NCBI GenBank assembly: GCA_902761375.1
Contig: CACWKB010000009.1
Span: 1-44,779, forward strand
Reading direction: 5' to 3'
DNA: 44,779 bases
Source of the DNA: an uncultured Ruminococcus sp.
GTDB taxonomy: Bacteria > Bacillota > Clostridia > Oscillospirales > Acutalibacteraceae
The notes below the pieces were generated by a model that was given only the letters and a program-made list of their open reading frames with translations, made no database searches and was not told the DNA's origin. This document shows positions 35,729 to 44,219 of the stretch, one piece after another (position 1 is the stretch's first letter; each line of letters starts with the position of its first letter). Position numbers and translations under genes: made by a program.

Positions 35729-37003
35729 ATGGGTATTATTAAAGCAGCAATAGGCGCGATCGGCGGCGCTCTTGCCGATACCTGGCTTGAAGCCATACAG
35801 CCCGCCGATATGGGCAACAACACGGTGCTGGTCCCCGGCATTGTCAAAACCAACAGAAGAAGCTCCAACACCAAGGGCAACGAGAATGTTGTTTCCAACG
35901 GTTCCAAGATCTATGTGTATGACAATCAGTTCATGATCCTTGTCGACAACGGCAAGATCGTAGACTATACCGCGGAGCCCGGTCCCTACATCGTAAACAA
36001 CAGCTCCCAGCCCTCGCTGTTCAACGGCCAGTTCGGCGACTCCATCAAGGAGGCGTTTGAGCGCGTTAAGTTCGCGGGTATCCCCTCCAACGAGCAGCGC
36101 GTTTTCTACATCAATCTTTCCGAGATCAAGGGCATCAAGTTCGGCACAGCCAACGCGGTGCAGTATTACGACAATTTCTATGAGTCCGAGCTGTTCATGC
36201 GCCTGCACGGCACCTATTCGATCAAGATCACCGACCCGTTCAAGTTCTACCGCGAGGTTATCCCGCGCGAAGCCATCACCGGCAACCGCAGCGTCGAGTT
36301 CGCTCCTCCGCTGATCCAGCAGTACAACGACGAGTTCGTCGCCGAGCTCGGCACCGCCTTTAACCAGTACTCCGCCGACGGCTTCCGCATCAGCAACATC
36401 ACCTCCAAGACCAAGGAAATGGGCAAATATATGGCGGACGCCCTCGACGACGACTGGAACCAGCTCCGTGGCTTCCAGGTAGTTTCCGTCGGTATGGGTC
36501 TGCCCTCCTACGACGACGCGAGCCGCAAAATCATCGACGAGCGCAGCAAGATGGCTTCTCAGGTCAGCTATCTCAAGGACGGCGCCAACCAGCAGGCTTA
36601 CATGGCTAAGTCTGTCGGCGAAGGCATCAGCAACGCGGGCAAGAACCCCGGCGGCGCGGCGATCGGCTTCATGGGCATGAATATGGCTCAGAACATGGGC
36701 TCCGGCGTAATGGGCGCCTATATGCAGAACCCACAGTACGGTCAGCCTCAGCAGGGCTATCCCCAGCAGGGTTATCAGCAGCAGGGCTATCAGCAGCAGC
36801 CTCAGCAACAGCAGCCCCAACAGCAGGCTGCGCCCGCTCAGGGCGGCTGGACCTGCTCCTGCGGAGCGGTCAACACCGGCAAATTCTGCGCCGAGTGCGG
36901 CAGCAAGAAGCCCGAAGCTCCCCAGAAGCGCTTCTGCACCAACTGCGGCGCGGAGCTGGCTCCTAACGCCAAATTCTGCCCCGAGTGCGGAACAAAGCAA
37001 TAA
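35729..37003 (+). CDS. SPFH/band-7 domain protein with C-terminal zinc ribbons (YdjI-like)
   Basis: 424 residues. The first 300 form the SPFH-like 'virion core protein' family domain (GGALADTWLEAIQPADMG, then TVLVPGIVKTNRRS and HGTYSIKITDPFKFYREV). A Gln/Pro/Tyr-rich linker of QQGYQQQ type (about 335-370) leads to zinc-ribbon Cys pairs CSCG, CAEC, CTNCG and CPECG. The B. subtilis relative YdjI acts with YdjG, YdjH and PspA at the membrane under envelope stress. The same set follows here in order SPFH, zinc ribbon, TPM, but no pspA is present. Confidence 0.85.
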   Translation: MGIIKAAIGAIGGALADTWLEAIQPADMGNNTVLVPGIVKTNRRSSNTKGNENVVSNGSKIYVYDNQFMILVDNGKIVDYTAEPGPYIVNNSSQPSLFNGQFGDSIKEAFERVKFAGIPSNEQRVFYINLSEIKGIKFGTANAVQYYDNFYESELFMRLHGTYSIKITDPFKFYREVIPREAITGNRSVEFAPPLIQQYNDEFVAELGTAFNQYSADGFRISNITSKTKEMGKYMADALDDDWNQLRGFQVVSVGMGLPSYDDASRKIIDERSKMASQVSYLKDGANQQAYMAKSVGEGISNAGKNPGGAAIGFMGMNMAQNMGSGVMGAYMQNPQYGQPQQGYPQQGYQQQGYQQQPQQQQPQQQAAPAQGGWTCSCGAVNTGKFCAECGSKKPEAPQKRFCTNCGAELAPNAKFCPECGTKQ

Positions 37004-37015
37004 AACCGATCTTTC

Positions 37016-37041
37016 GGAGAGCGCACACCCCTGCGCTCTCC
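37016..37041 (+). other. Intercistronic perfect hairpin
   Basis: GGAGAGCGCA and TGCGCTCTCC pair over ten bases around CACCCC, between the SPFH stop and the next start. The tail CTCTCAT is not a T run, so it looks more like an mRNA processing or stability element than a terminator. Confidence 0.55.
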
Positions 37042-37063
37042 TCTCATAAAAAAGGAATCGTTT

Positions 37064-38161
37064 ATGGCTACAGTTAATTACGAGTGTCCCAATTGCGGCG
37101 GCGCGCTAAAATTCAATCCCGACAAGCAGATGTTTAGCTGCGAATACTGCTTCTCGGACTTCAGCAACGCACAGATCCAGCAGATCTACGCGCAGAAGGA
37201 GCAGTCGCAGACCGAGGACGAGCGCGCGATGGAGGCTGAGGCTCGTCAGAAGGCGGAGGCAAAGGCAGCCGGCATCGACGACGAGGGCGGCTTCGGTGTG
37301 ACTTACACCTGCCCGACCTGCGGCGCGGAGATAGTGACCTCCGAGACCACCGCGGCGACCACCTGCTTCTACTGCCAGAACCCCGTTGTGCTCGGCGGAA
37401 GACTTTCGGCGGCGTTCAAGCCCGACAGAGTCGTTCCGTTCGCGCTCTCCAAGGACAAGGCGGTAGAAAAATTCATGCAGATGTGCGGCAGCAAAAAGTT
37501 CCTGCCTCCCGGCTTCGCCTCAAAAAAGCAGTTCGAGAAAATGCAGGGCGTTTACTTCCCCTACTGGTATGTGGACGAGCGCAACCAGTCGGCTATGGTG
37601 GCTACGGGCAAAAAGACCCGCCGCTGGAAGGAGGGCAACCGCAACTACACCGAAACCACGACCTACCGCCTCTACCGCACGGCGGATATCGAGCTGCGCA
37701 ACGTCTTTGAGCGCGCGCTTAAGAGCAACGACCGCGAGATGCTCCAGGGCGTCCATCCCTTTGACCTGACCAAAGCCCAGCCGTTTGCGATGAGCTTCCT
37801 CTCGGGCTTTCAGGCGGAGAAGCGCGACCTCGAAAAGCAGGACGTCACGCCCAATATCGAGCAGAGGATGAAGCAGTACTCCGAATCTCTGCTCTCGGAC
37901 ACCACCTCTGATTTCGAGAGCGTCCACACCGAGAGCTTCAACCAGAAAAAGTACGGTCAGCTCTGGAACTACACCCTCCTGCCGGTCTGGATCGTCACCT
38001 ACAAGTTCAACGGCGAGATCCTTCCGTTCGCGATCAACGGTCAGACAGGCAAAACCTACGGCAAGCTGCCGATAGCCAAGGGCAAGGTCTTTGCGGTCGC
38101 CTCGATCATCGCGGCGGCATGCACCGTGCTCGGAGTGATAGGAGGTTTTCTGTTCAGATGA
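37064..38161 (+). CDS. Zinc-ribbon membrane protein (YdjG-like)
   Basis: 365 residues. Two N-terminal zinc ribbons, CPNCGG...CEYC (residues 8-28) and CPTCG...CFYCQ (about 83-105), are separated by an acidic helix. A central domain (PDRVVPFALSKDKAVEKFMQ, then KMQGVYFPYWYVD) is typical of TFIIB-type zinc-ribbon proteins that end in a membrane helix, here about 343-363. It resembles B. subtilis YdjG in layout. The next gene overlaps its stop by four bases, so the two products are probably made in balance. Confidence 0.75.
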   Translation: MATVNYECPNCGGALKFNPDKQMFSCEYCFSDFSNAQIQQIYAQKEQSQTEDERAMEAEARQKAEAKAAGIDDEGGFGVTYTCPTCGAEIVTSETTAATTCFYCQNPVVLGGRLSAAFKPDRVVPFALSKDKAVEKFMQMCGSKKFLPPGFASKKQFEKMQGVYFPYWYVDERNQSAMVATGKKTRRWKEGNRNYTETTTYRLYRTADIELRNVFERALKSNDREMLQGVHPFDLTKAQPFAMSFLSGFQAEKRDLEKQDVTPNIEQRMKQYSESLLSDTTSDFESVHTESFNQKKYGQLWNYTLLPVWIVTYKFNGEILPFAINGQTGKTYGKLPIAKGKVFAVASIIAAACTVLGVIGGFLFR

Positions 38162-38985
38162 AGAAGTACCTTTTCAAACGTATCTCCGCCGCGGCTCTTG
38201 CGGCTATGCTGGTTCTCTTCTCCTGCGTCTGCGTATTCGCCGAGAGCAGCAAGAAGCTGATCGACGACGCGGGGCTCTTCGGCGAGGGAGACTCCGGCAA
38301 GCTCGTCACCGCGCTTGAGGACACCTCCTCTCAAACCGGCTGGGACGTTATAATCTACACCAACAACAACGGCTACGACATCGACGGCGACCTCGCCTAT
38401 CAGTCCGACAAATACTACAACGACAACGGCTTCGGCAAGGGCGCGGACGCCGACGGCGTGATGCTCGTGATCGACATGGGCTCGCGCTGCAGCTACATCC
38501 TCACCAAGGGCGGCGCTAAGGCGTACTTTTCCGACAGCAGGATCACCGAGATCAACAACGACGTGCTCGGTCAGCTCGGCAACGGCGACAACCTCAACGC
38601 GGGCATTGTCTTTGCCAACGACGTAAAGACCGCGTACAACGAGGGCGTGCCCGGCGACGGAGGCTACTCCAACGTCACCACCGAGCCCGAACGCCCCGAA
38701 AAAGCGCCGTACAACTTTATCGCCCCCATCATCGGACTCATCGTCGGAATCATCGCCGCGATCATCTTCGCGGTATCGGTGAATTCGCGCTACAAGTTCA
38801 ACGGCAAGTACGGCACCTATGACCTGCGCAAAAACAGCAGCATGAATCTCGTCGACCGCCAGGATGTTTTCGTCGACAGGAAGGTCACCTATACGACCGA
38901 TCCTCCGCCCCAGAGCAGCTCCGGTTCCTCGGGCGGCAGCTCCTCGGGCGGCTCCTCGCACGGCGGAGGCGGCGGACGGTTTTAA
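38158..38985 (+). CDS. Secreted/membrane TPM-domain protein (YdjH-like)
   Basis: 275 residues from the ATG overlapping the previous stop, with GGAGG 12 bases before it. A signal peptide (to about residue 29, VFAES) is followed by a TPM domain (LIDDAGLFGEGDSGKLVTAL, GWDVIIYTNNNGYD, ADGVMLVIDMGSRCSYI), a membrane helix (about 195-218) and a Ser/Gly-rich tail SSGGSSSGGSSHGGGGGRF. TPM proteins (TLP18.3/Psb32/MOLO-1) occur in membrane-protein quality control and in the ydjGHI cluster. The low-complexity Gly tail is common in this family. Confidence 0.85.
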   Translation: MKKYLFKRISAAALAAMLVLFSCVCVFAESSKKLIDDAGLFGEGDSGKLVTALEDTSSQTGWDVIIYTNNNGYDIDGDLAYQSDKYYNDNGFGKGADADGVMLVIDMGSRCSYILTKGGAKAYFSDSRITEINNDVLGQLGNGDNLNAGIVFANDVKTAYNEGVPGDGGYSNVTTEPERPEKAPYNFIAPIIGLIVGIIAAIIFAVSVNSRYKFNGKYGTYDLRKNSSMNLVDRQDVFVDRKVTYTTDPPPQSSSGSSGGSSSGGSSHGGGGGRF

Positions 38986-39077
38986 ATAATTCGGGATCCG
39001 GAATGCGGGATTCGGAATTATTCGGCTTGACCGCCGGTTTACAAATTAACACATTTATCGTTTCTGAAGAGGAAACA

Positions 39078-39098
39078 ATATCAATATGCAATTGATAT
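39078..39098. promoter_or_regulatory. Palindrome, candidate operator of the hyd operon
   Basis: ATATCAAT and ATTGATAT are perfect 8-base arms around ATGCA, about 105 bases before the first gene of the hydrogenase-maturation operon. It is symmetrical enough for a dimeric regulator. The binding protein is unknown. Confidence 0.5.
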
Positions 39099-39122
39099 CT
39101 TGACTCCAAAGACACGCAGAGC

Positions 39123-39190
39123 TTCGGCGAGCAGATCGCCGAAAATACGTCATTCACGGCGGCGGTGTGTCTTGCACCGCCGTCTTTTTT
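39123..39190 (+). terminator. Two-hairpin leader ending in a terminator before the hyd operon
   Basis: TTCGGCGA-GCAGA-TCGCCGAA is one perfect hairpin. About 15 bases on, CGGCGGTG and CACCGCCG pair and are followed by TCTTTTTT. The ribosome site AGGAGAAG of the next gene starts two bases after the T run. It may simply end upstream transcription, or act as an attenuator for the operon. Confidence 0.7.
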
Positions 39191-39202
39191 CAGGAGAAGC
39201 AT

Positions 39203-39457
39203 ATGGACAATCGGGAAACCCGCGTCGCGGTGATCAGCATCATCGTCGAAAGCCCCGAGCGCGTCGGAGAGATAAACGATATCCTTCACGACTGCGCCGA
39301 CGCGATAATCGGCAGAATGGGTCTGCCGTACAAGGAAAAGAAAATCAACATCATAAGCATAGTCGTTGATGCTCCGCTCAACGTCATCAACAATATCTCG
39401 GGCAGGCTGGGCAGGCTCGAGGGCGTGACCGCCAAGGCAGCCTACGCAAAATGCTGA
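39203..39457 (+). CDS. TM1266-type putative regulator of the iron-only hydrogenase system
   Basis: 84 residues with an ACT-like fold: VAVISIIVESPERVGEINDI, then CADAIIGRMGLPYKEKKINI and SGRLGRLEGVTAKAAYAK. This matches the small TM1266 family found beside hydE/hydG/hydF. The family is called a regulator by context; ligand and DNA site are not known. It overlaps hydE by seven bases. The start after AGGAGAAGCAT is preferred to longer frames that read through the terminator. Confidence 0.85.
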   Translation: MDNRETRVAVISIIVESPERVGEINDILHDCADAIIGRMGLPYKEKKINIISIVVDAPLNVINNISGRLGRLEGVTAKAAYAKC

Positions 39458-40500
39458 CGCGCTGCGCCGAGATCGTCGGCAGACTCGGACAGAACGGCGA
39501 GGTAAGCCGCGAGGAGCTTGTGCTGCTGCTTGAAAACATCGGCGACGACGCCTTGCTTGAGGAGCTGCGGAAAAACGCTCAGCAGACCGCTCAGGCGGTT
39601 TTCGGCAACAAAATTTATATACGCGGGCTGATCGAGATATCGAGCGTCTGCAAAAACGACTGCTATTACTGCGGAATACGCCGCTCAAACAAAAACGCCG
39701 TGCGCTACCGCCTCAGCCGCGAACAGATTTTAGCCTGCTGCGAAAACGGCTACGCGCTCGGCTTTCGCACCTTTGTGCTCCAAGGCGGCGAGGACGGATA
39801 CTTCACCGACGAGGTGCTCTGCGGTATCGTGAGCGAAATACGCTTCCGTTACCCGGACTGCGCGATAACGCTGTCCCTCGGCGAACGCAGCCGCGAAAGC
39901 TACCGTCGTCTGCTTGAGGCGGGCGCGAACCGCTATCTGCTGCGGCACGAGACCGCCGACGAGCGGCATTACGCAAGGCTCCATCCGCCCGAGCTGACGC
40001 TTGAACACCGCAAGGAATGCCTGTATGCGCTCAGGGAGCTCGGCTATCAGACCGGCGCGGGCTTCATGGTCGGCTCGCCTTATCAGACCGTCGGGAATTT
40101 AGCGGACGACCTGCTGTTCATCAGGGAGCTGCAGCCCCAGATGTGCGGTATCGGCCCCTTCATCCCCCATCACGACACGCCGTTTCGGGACTTTGCCGCA
40201 GGCAGCCTGAGGATGACGCTCATGCTGCTGTCGATCATCAGGCTGATGAATCCGCGCATACTGCTGCCCGCCACCACCGCGCTCGGCACGATCGCGCCCA
40301 AGGGCAGGGAGCTCGGCGTTCTCCACGGCGCGAACGTCGTGATGCCCAACCTGTCCCCCATGGAGCACCGCAAGGACTATTCCCTCTACGACAACAAGCT
40401 ATGCACCGGCGACGAGGCGGCGGAATGCATCCGCTGTCTTTCGGGAAGGATGAAAACGATAGGCTATGAGATAGTCACCGACAGAGGCGACTACAAATAA
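39451..40500 (+). CDS. hydE: [FeFe]-hydrogenase maturase, radical SAM protein HydE
   Basis: 349 residues. The radical-SAM cluster motif is C67-KND-C71-YY-C74 in a typical ISSVCKNDCYYCGIR context. The barrel continues with FVLQGGEDGYF, TLSLGERS, RYLLRHETAD and MVGSPYQTVGNLADDL. HydE makes part of the organic bridge and acts with HydG and HydF to build the 2Fe subcluster of the H-cluster. The start lies inside the preceding gene, so expression is coupled. No hydrogenase gene is in the window. Confidence 0.95.
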   Translation: MLTRCAEIVGRLGQNGEVSREELVLLLENIGDDALLEELRKNAQQTAQAVFGNKIYIRGLIEISSVCKNDCYYCGIRRSNKNAVRYRLSREQILACCENGYALGFRTFVLQGGEDGYFTDEVLCGIVSEIRFRYPDCAITLSLGERSRESYRRLLEAGANRYLLRHETADERHYARLHPPELTLEHRKECLYALRELGYQTGAGFMVGSPYQTVGNLADDLLFIRELQPQMCGIGPFIPHHDTPFRDFAAGSLRMTLMLLSIIRLMNPRILLPATTALGTIAPKGRELGVLHGANVVMPNLSPMEHRKDYSLYDNKLCTGDEAAECIRCLSGRMKTIGYEIVTDRGDYK

Positions 40501-40534
40501 TACAGATCACAATCTGAAAAGGAGTATATTTAAA

Positions 40535-41971
40535 ATGTCAGGCACACCGAAATACGATCCGAAATCACTGAAGGCGGAGGAATACATCAACGACGCCGAA
40601 ATACGCGAAACCCTGCGCTATGCCGACGAAAACAAGGACAACCTTGCGCTCGTCGACGAGATCATCGAAAAGGCAAAGCTCAGAAAGGGACTGAGCCACC
40701 GCGAGGCAAGCGTGCTGCTCGCCTGTGAGGACGAGTCAAAGACCGCCGAGATCTACGCCCTCGCTCAGCAGATCAAGAAGGACTTCTACGGCGACAGGAT
40801 AGTTATGTTCGCGCCGCTGTATCTGAGCAACTACTGCGTCAACGGCTGCGTCTACTGTCCCTATCACTACAAAAACAAGCACATCTGCCGCAAGAAGCTG
40901 ACCCAGGACGAGGTCCGCGCCGAGGTGATCGCGCTTCAGGACATGGGTCACAAGCGTCTTGCGATTGAAGCCGGCGAGGATCCCGTCAACAATCCGATCG
41001 AGTACATCCTCGAGTGCATCGACACGATCTACTCTATCAAGCACAAGAACGGCGCTATCCGCCGCGTAAACGTCAACATCGCCGCGACCACCGTCGAGAA
41101 CTACAAAAAGCTCCACGACGCCGGAATCGGCACCTACATCCTGTTCCAGGAAACATATAACAAGGAGAGCTACGAGAAGCTCCATCCCACAGGACCCAAG
41201 CACAACTACTGCTATCACACCGAGGCTATGGACCGCGCCATGGAGGGCGGCATAGACGACGTGGGCTTGGGTGTGCTGTTCGGACTGGAGCTGTACCGCT
41301 ATGAGCTTGCCGGCATCCTCATGCACGCCGAGCACCTCGAGGCAGTACACGGCGTCGGCCCCCACACCATCAGCGTGCCGCGCATCAGGGCGGCGGACGA
41401 TATCGACCCCGACGACTTCGACAACGGCATCGACGACGAGACCTTCGCAAAGATCGTGGCGATCATCCGCATCGCGGTTCCCTACACCGGCATGATAATC
41501 TCCACCCGCGAGAGCAAGGCGGTGCGCGAAAAGGTGCTCAAGCTCGGCGTTTCTCAGATCAGCGGCGGCTCGCGCACCAGCGTAGGCGGCTATGTTGAGC
41601 CCGAGGAGGAGGACGACAACTCCGCGCAGTTCGACGTGTCCGACAAGAGAACGCTCGACGAGGTAGTGAAGTGGCTGATGGAGCTGGGCTACATCCCGTC
41701 CTTCTGCACCGCCTGCTACCGCGAGGGCAGAACAGGCGACCGCTTCATGTCGCTGTGCAAGAGCGGTCAGATCCAGAACTGCTGCCATCCCAACGCGCTG
41801 ATGACCCTCGAGGAGTACCTTATGGACTACGCGAGCCCCGAAACCAAGGCTATCGGCGAAAAAATGATCGCCCGCGAGCTCGAAAACATCCCCAACCCCA
41901 AGGTCAAGAAAATCGCGGCAGAACGCATCAAGGAGATCTCGGAAAACGGCAAGCGTGATTTTAGGTTTTAG
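40535..41971 (+). CDS. hydG: [FeFe]-hydrogenase maturase HydG (radical SAM tyrosine lyase)
   Basis: 478 residues behind AAAAGGAGTATAT. C101-VNG-C105-VY-C108 in LSNYCVNGCVYCPYHYKN binds the SAM cluster; a second cluster site is seen at the C-terminus as FCTACYREGRTGDRFM with a later CC pair. HydG cleaves tyrosine to supply CO and cyanide to the H-cluster. Its last codons (DFRF-stop) fall in a TTTTAGG period-7 stretch that continues into the gap before hydF. Confidence 0.96.
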   Translation: MSGTPKYDPKSLKAEEYINDAEIRETLRYADENKDNLALVDEIIEKAKLRKGLSHREASVLLACEDESKTAEIYALAQQIKKDFYGDRIVMFAPLYLSNYCVNGCVYCPYHYKNKHICRKKLTQDEVRAEVIALQDMGHKRLAIEAGEDPVNNPIEYILECIDTIYSIKHKNGAIRRVNVNIAATTVENYKKLHDAGIGTYILFQETYNKESYEKLHPTGPKHNYCYHTEAMDRAMEGGIDDVGLGVLFGLELYRYELAGILMHAEHLEAVHGVGPHTISVPRIRAADDIDPDDFDNGIDDETFAKIVAIIRIAVPYTGMIISTRESKAVREKVLKLGVSQISGGSRTSVGGYVEPEEEDDNSAQFDVSDKRTLDEVVKWLMELGYIPSFCTACYREGRTGDRFMSLCKSGQIQNCCHPNALMTLEEYLMDYASPETKAIGEKMIARELENIPNPKVKKIAAERIKEISENGKRDFRF

Positions 41972-41993
41972 GTTTTAGGGATAAGGTATTAGA
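41959..41993 (+). repeat. Period-7 TTTTAGG stretch at the hydG stop
   Basis: Three TTTTAGG units, then GATAAGG and TATTAGA, begin within the final hydG codons and end about 10 bases before the hydF ribosome site. Confidence 0.8.
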
Positions 41994-42016
41994 ATATTCA
42001 TAAAAGGTGTGATATT

Positions 42017-43207
42017 ATGAGCCTCAACGACACTCCCTCCGGCGAGAGGGTACATATCGGCTTTTTCGGCAGGCGCAACGCCGGCAAGTCCAGCGTGGTC
42101 AACGCCGTCACAAACCAGCAGATCTCGGTCGTATCGGACGTGCGCGGCACCACCACCGATCCCGTCACCAAGGCTATGGAGCTGCTTCCGCTCGGCCCCG
42201 TGATGATCATCGACACGCCCGGCTTCGACGACGAGGGCGCGCTCGGACGTCAGCGCGTACTCCGGACCCGTCAGGTGCTCAACCGCGTGGACATCGCGGT
42301 GCTCGTCGTTGACGCGGCTGTCGGCAAAACCCCCGCCGACCTCGAAATGATCGGGCTGTTCCGCCAGAAAAGCATCCCCTATATCGTCGCCTACAACAAA
42401 AGCGACCTTTGCCCAAGGCATGAGGAGGACGGTTTGCCGGTCTGCGCGCTGACGGGCGAGGGCATAAACGAGCTCAAGGAGCGGCTGGCTCACATGAGCA
42501 AAAGCAGTTTTGACGAGCGCAGGATCTGCGGCGACCTTGTGCAAGAGGGGGAGCTTGCGGTGCTTGTGGTGCCGATCGACAAGGCGGCGCCCAAGGGCAG
42601 GCTCATCCTGCCTCAGCAGCAGACCATCCGCGACCTGCTCGACGCGGGCGCAGCGGCTGTGGTCGTCCGCGACACGGAGCTCGCTCAGACGCTAAGCGCT
42701 CTCGGCACAAAGCCCGCGCTTGTGATCACAGACAGCCAGGTCTTCGGCAAGGTCAAGGACATAGTGCCGACGGACATCAAGCTCACCTCGTTCTCAATCC
42801 TGATGGCGCGGTACAAGGGCTTTCTCGAGACCGCGGTCAAGGGCGCGGCGGCGATCGAATCGCTGCTCGACGGCGACCGCGTGCTGATCTCCGAGGGCTG
42901 CACCCACCACCGCCAATGCGACGACATCGGCACCGTCAAGCTGCCGCGTATGCTCCGCGCCCACACGGGCAGGGAGCTTATCATCGACACAAGCTCCGGC
43001 AAGGGCTTTCCCGACGATCTGTCGCCCTACAGCCTTGTGATCCACTGCGGAGGCTGTATGCTCAACGAGCGCGAGATGCAGTACAGGCGCAGGTTCGCCG
43101 AGGAAAGCGGAGTCCCGTTCACTAACTACGGCACCGCCATTGCCTATATGCAGGGCATCCTAAAGCGCACGCTCGGAGTATTCCCCGATCTCGCCGAGCT
43201 GGTATAA
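42017..43207 (+). CDS. hydF: [FeFe]-hydrogenase maturation GTPase HydF
   Basis: 396 residues after AAAGGTGTGATATT. The Era-like GTPase domain has GRRNAGKSS (residues 18-26), RGTTTDPV, DTPGFDDEG and a YNKSDL specificity loop. The C-terminal iron-sulfur domain shows C295-T-H297 and H343-C344-GG-C347, the expected C-x-H...H-C-x-x-C. HydF is the scaffold on which HydE and HydG products are assembled and from which they are delivered to the hydrogenase. It ends the operon. Confidence 0.96.
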   Translation: MSLNDTPSGERVHIGFFGRRNAGKSSVVNAVTNQQISVVSDVRGTTTDPVTKAMELLPLGPVMIIDTPGFDDEGALGRQRVLRTRQVLNRVDIAVLVVDAAVGKTPADLEMIGLFRQKSIPYIVAYNKSDLCPRHEEDGLPVCALTGEGINELKERLAHMSKSSFDERRICGDLVQEGELAVLVVPIDKAAPKGRLILPQQQTIRDLLDAGAAAVVVRDTELAQTLSALGTKPALVITDSQVFGKVKDIVPTDIKLTSFSILMARYKGFLETAVKGAAAIESLLDGDRVLISEGCTHHRQCDDIGTVKLPRMLRAHTGRELIIDTSSGKGFPDDLSPYSLVIHCGGCMLNEREMQYRRRFAEESGVPFTNYGTAIAYMQGILKRTLGVFPDLAELV

Positions 43208-43218
43208 TAACGACAAAA

Positions 43219-43258
43219 AACGAGCCGCAGGCATCCACACAGCCGCGGCTCGTTTATT
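43219..43258. terminator. Bidirectional terminator between hydF and the Cache-like lipoprotein
   Basis: AACGAGCCGC and GCGGCTCGTT pair across a 16-base loop. The plus strand continues TTATTATTT, and the minus strand TTTTTTG. Confidence 0.8.
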
Positions 43259-43273
43259 ATTTACAACAGATCG

Positions 43274-44059
43274 TTATTTCGGCTCGGCGCAGACGACGGT
43301 AAACACGCCCTCCATCTTGCTGCCTGCCTTGGTCGACATACACTGATATTCCTTTCCTTCGACGGTCAGGGTAAAGCTGTCCGCGTCGGTGATACCGAGC
43401 TTTTCGGGATCGTCGGCGGGATTCACGCCCGAAAGCGTCGAGCTGAGAACCGCTCCGTCCTTGATTATCACGGTGTTGTTTCCGCATTTCTCGGCGAGGT
43501 TTGCGCCGCAGACGTCGGCGTATTCGTCGGTCGAGAGCTCGATGATCACCGCGCCGGTGCCGTCGGAGCGTTTGACGCTAGCCATAACGCTGTACAGCCC
43601 GGTGCTCTCATCATAAACGGGATCGGTCATCTGCTTGTAGGAGATATTGCTCACGACATTGGTAAAGATCTTCTTGTCGCCGAGCTCCTTGAGGCTCTTG
43701 CCCTCCTCGCCCTTGGGACAGGAGGCGACCACCTTGCGGTTTTCGTCCGCCACGGTGATGCCGTCGAGGTACAGACAGCGCACTGTTTTTTCAAAATCCT
43801 CGTCGGTCGCTTCGCCGTCGATCATCATCGCGGCGGCGTTCGCCTTTGAGTAGATCTCGTCCGCGAACAGAGTCGCGCTGCGCTTTTGATTGTGCGAATA
43901 ATCCGCGACCTTTGCCTTTGCGTACTCCAAATTCGCCTCAAGCCCCTTTGAGGAGGAGCCGGACGAGCCCGAGTCGGAGCTGCAGCCCACAGCCGCAAGG
44001 GCGATCGCCGCAGCGGCTAAGGTCACCGATACCGTTTTGAGAAAAACTGCTTTTGTCAT
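43274..44059 (-). CDS. Lipoprotein with a Cache-like sensor domain
   Basis: 261 residues if started at the ATG behind AAAGGAATGTTATC; a longer frame to 44218 lacks a ribosome site. A lipoprotein signal ends AAVGC (Cys21) and is followed by a Ser/Gly linker. The rest, with ADEIYSKANAAAMMI, LDGITVADENRKVVASCPKG and GTGAVIIELSTDEYA, resembles the extracellular Cache fold normally seen in chemoreceptors and sensor kinases, here with no membrane-crossing signalling part. It may bind a small ligand and present it to a separate partner. The family call is from pattern only. Confidence 0.6.
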   Translation of the reverse strand: MTKAVFLKTVSVTLAAAAIALAAVGCSSDSGSSGSSSKGLEANLEYAKAKVADYSHNQKRSATLFADEIYSKANAAAMMIDGEATDEDFEKTVRCLYLDGITVADENRKVVASCPKGEEGKSLKELGDKKIFTNVVSNISYKQMTDPVYDESTGLYSVMASVKRSDGTGAVIIELSTDEYADVCGANLAEKCGNNTVIIKDGAVLSSTLSGVNPADDPEKLGITDADSFTLTVEGKEYQCMSTKAGSKMEGVFTVVCAEPK

Positions 44060-44219
44060 GATAACATTCCTTTCCTGAGCGAACCGATAAGGTTCGTGTT
44101 TTCTATAATAACAGGAAACATCGTTCCCTGTAACAGCCGCTGTCGGCTTCAGATCATCTTCCGGTGCCGGATATCTGAAGCACCACACCTCTCCGGCTTC
44201 GCGCCGAGACCGAATCATC

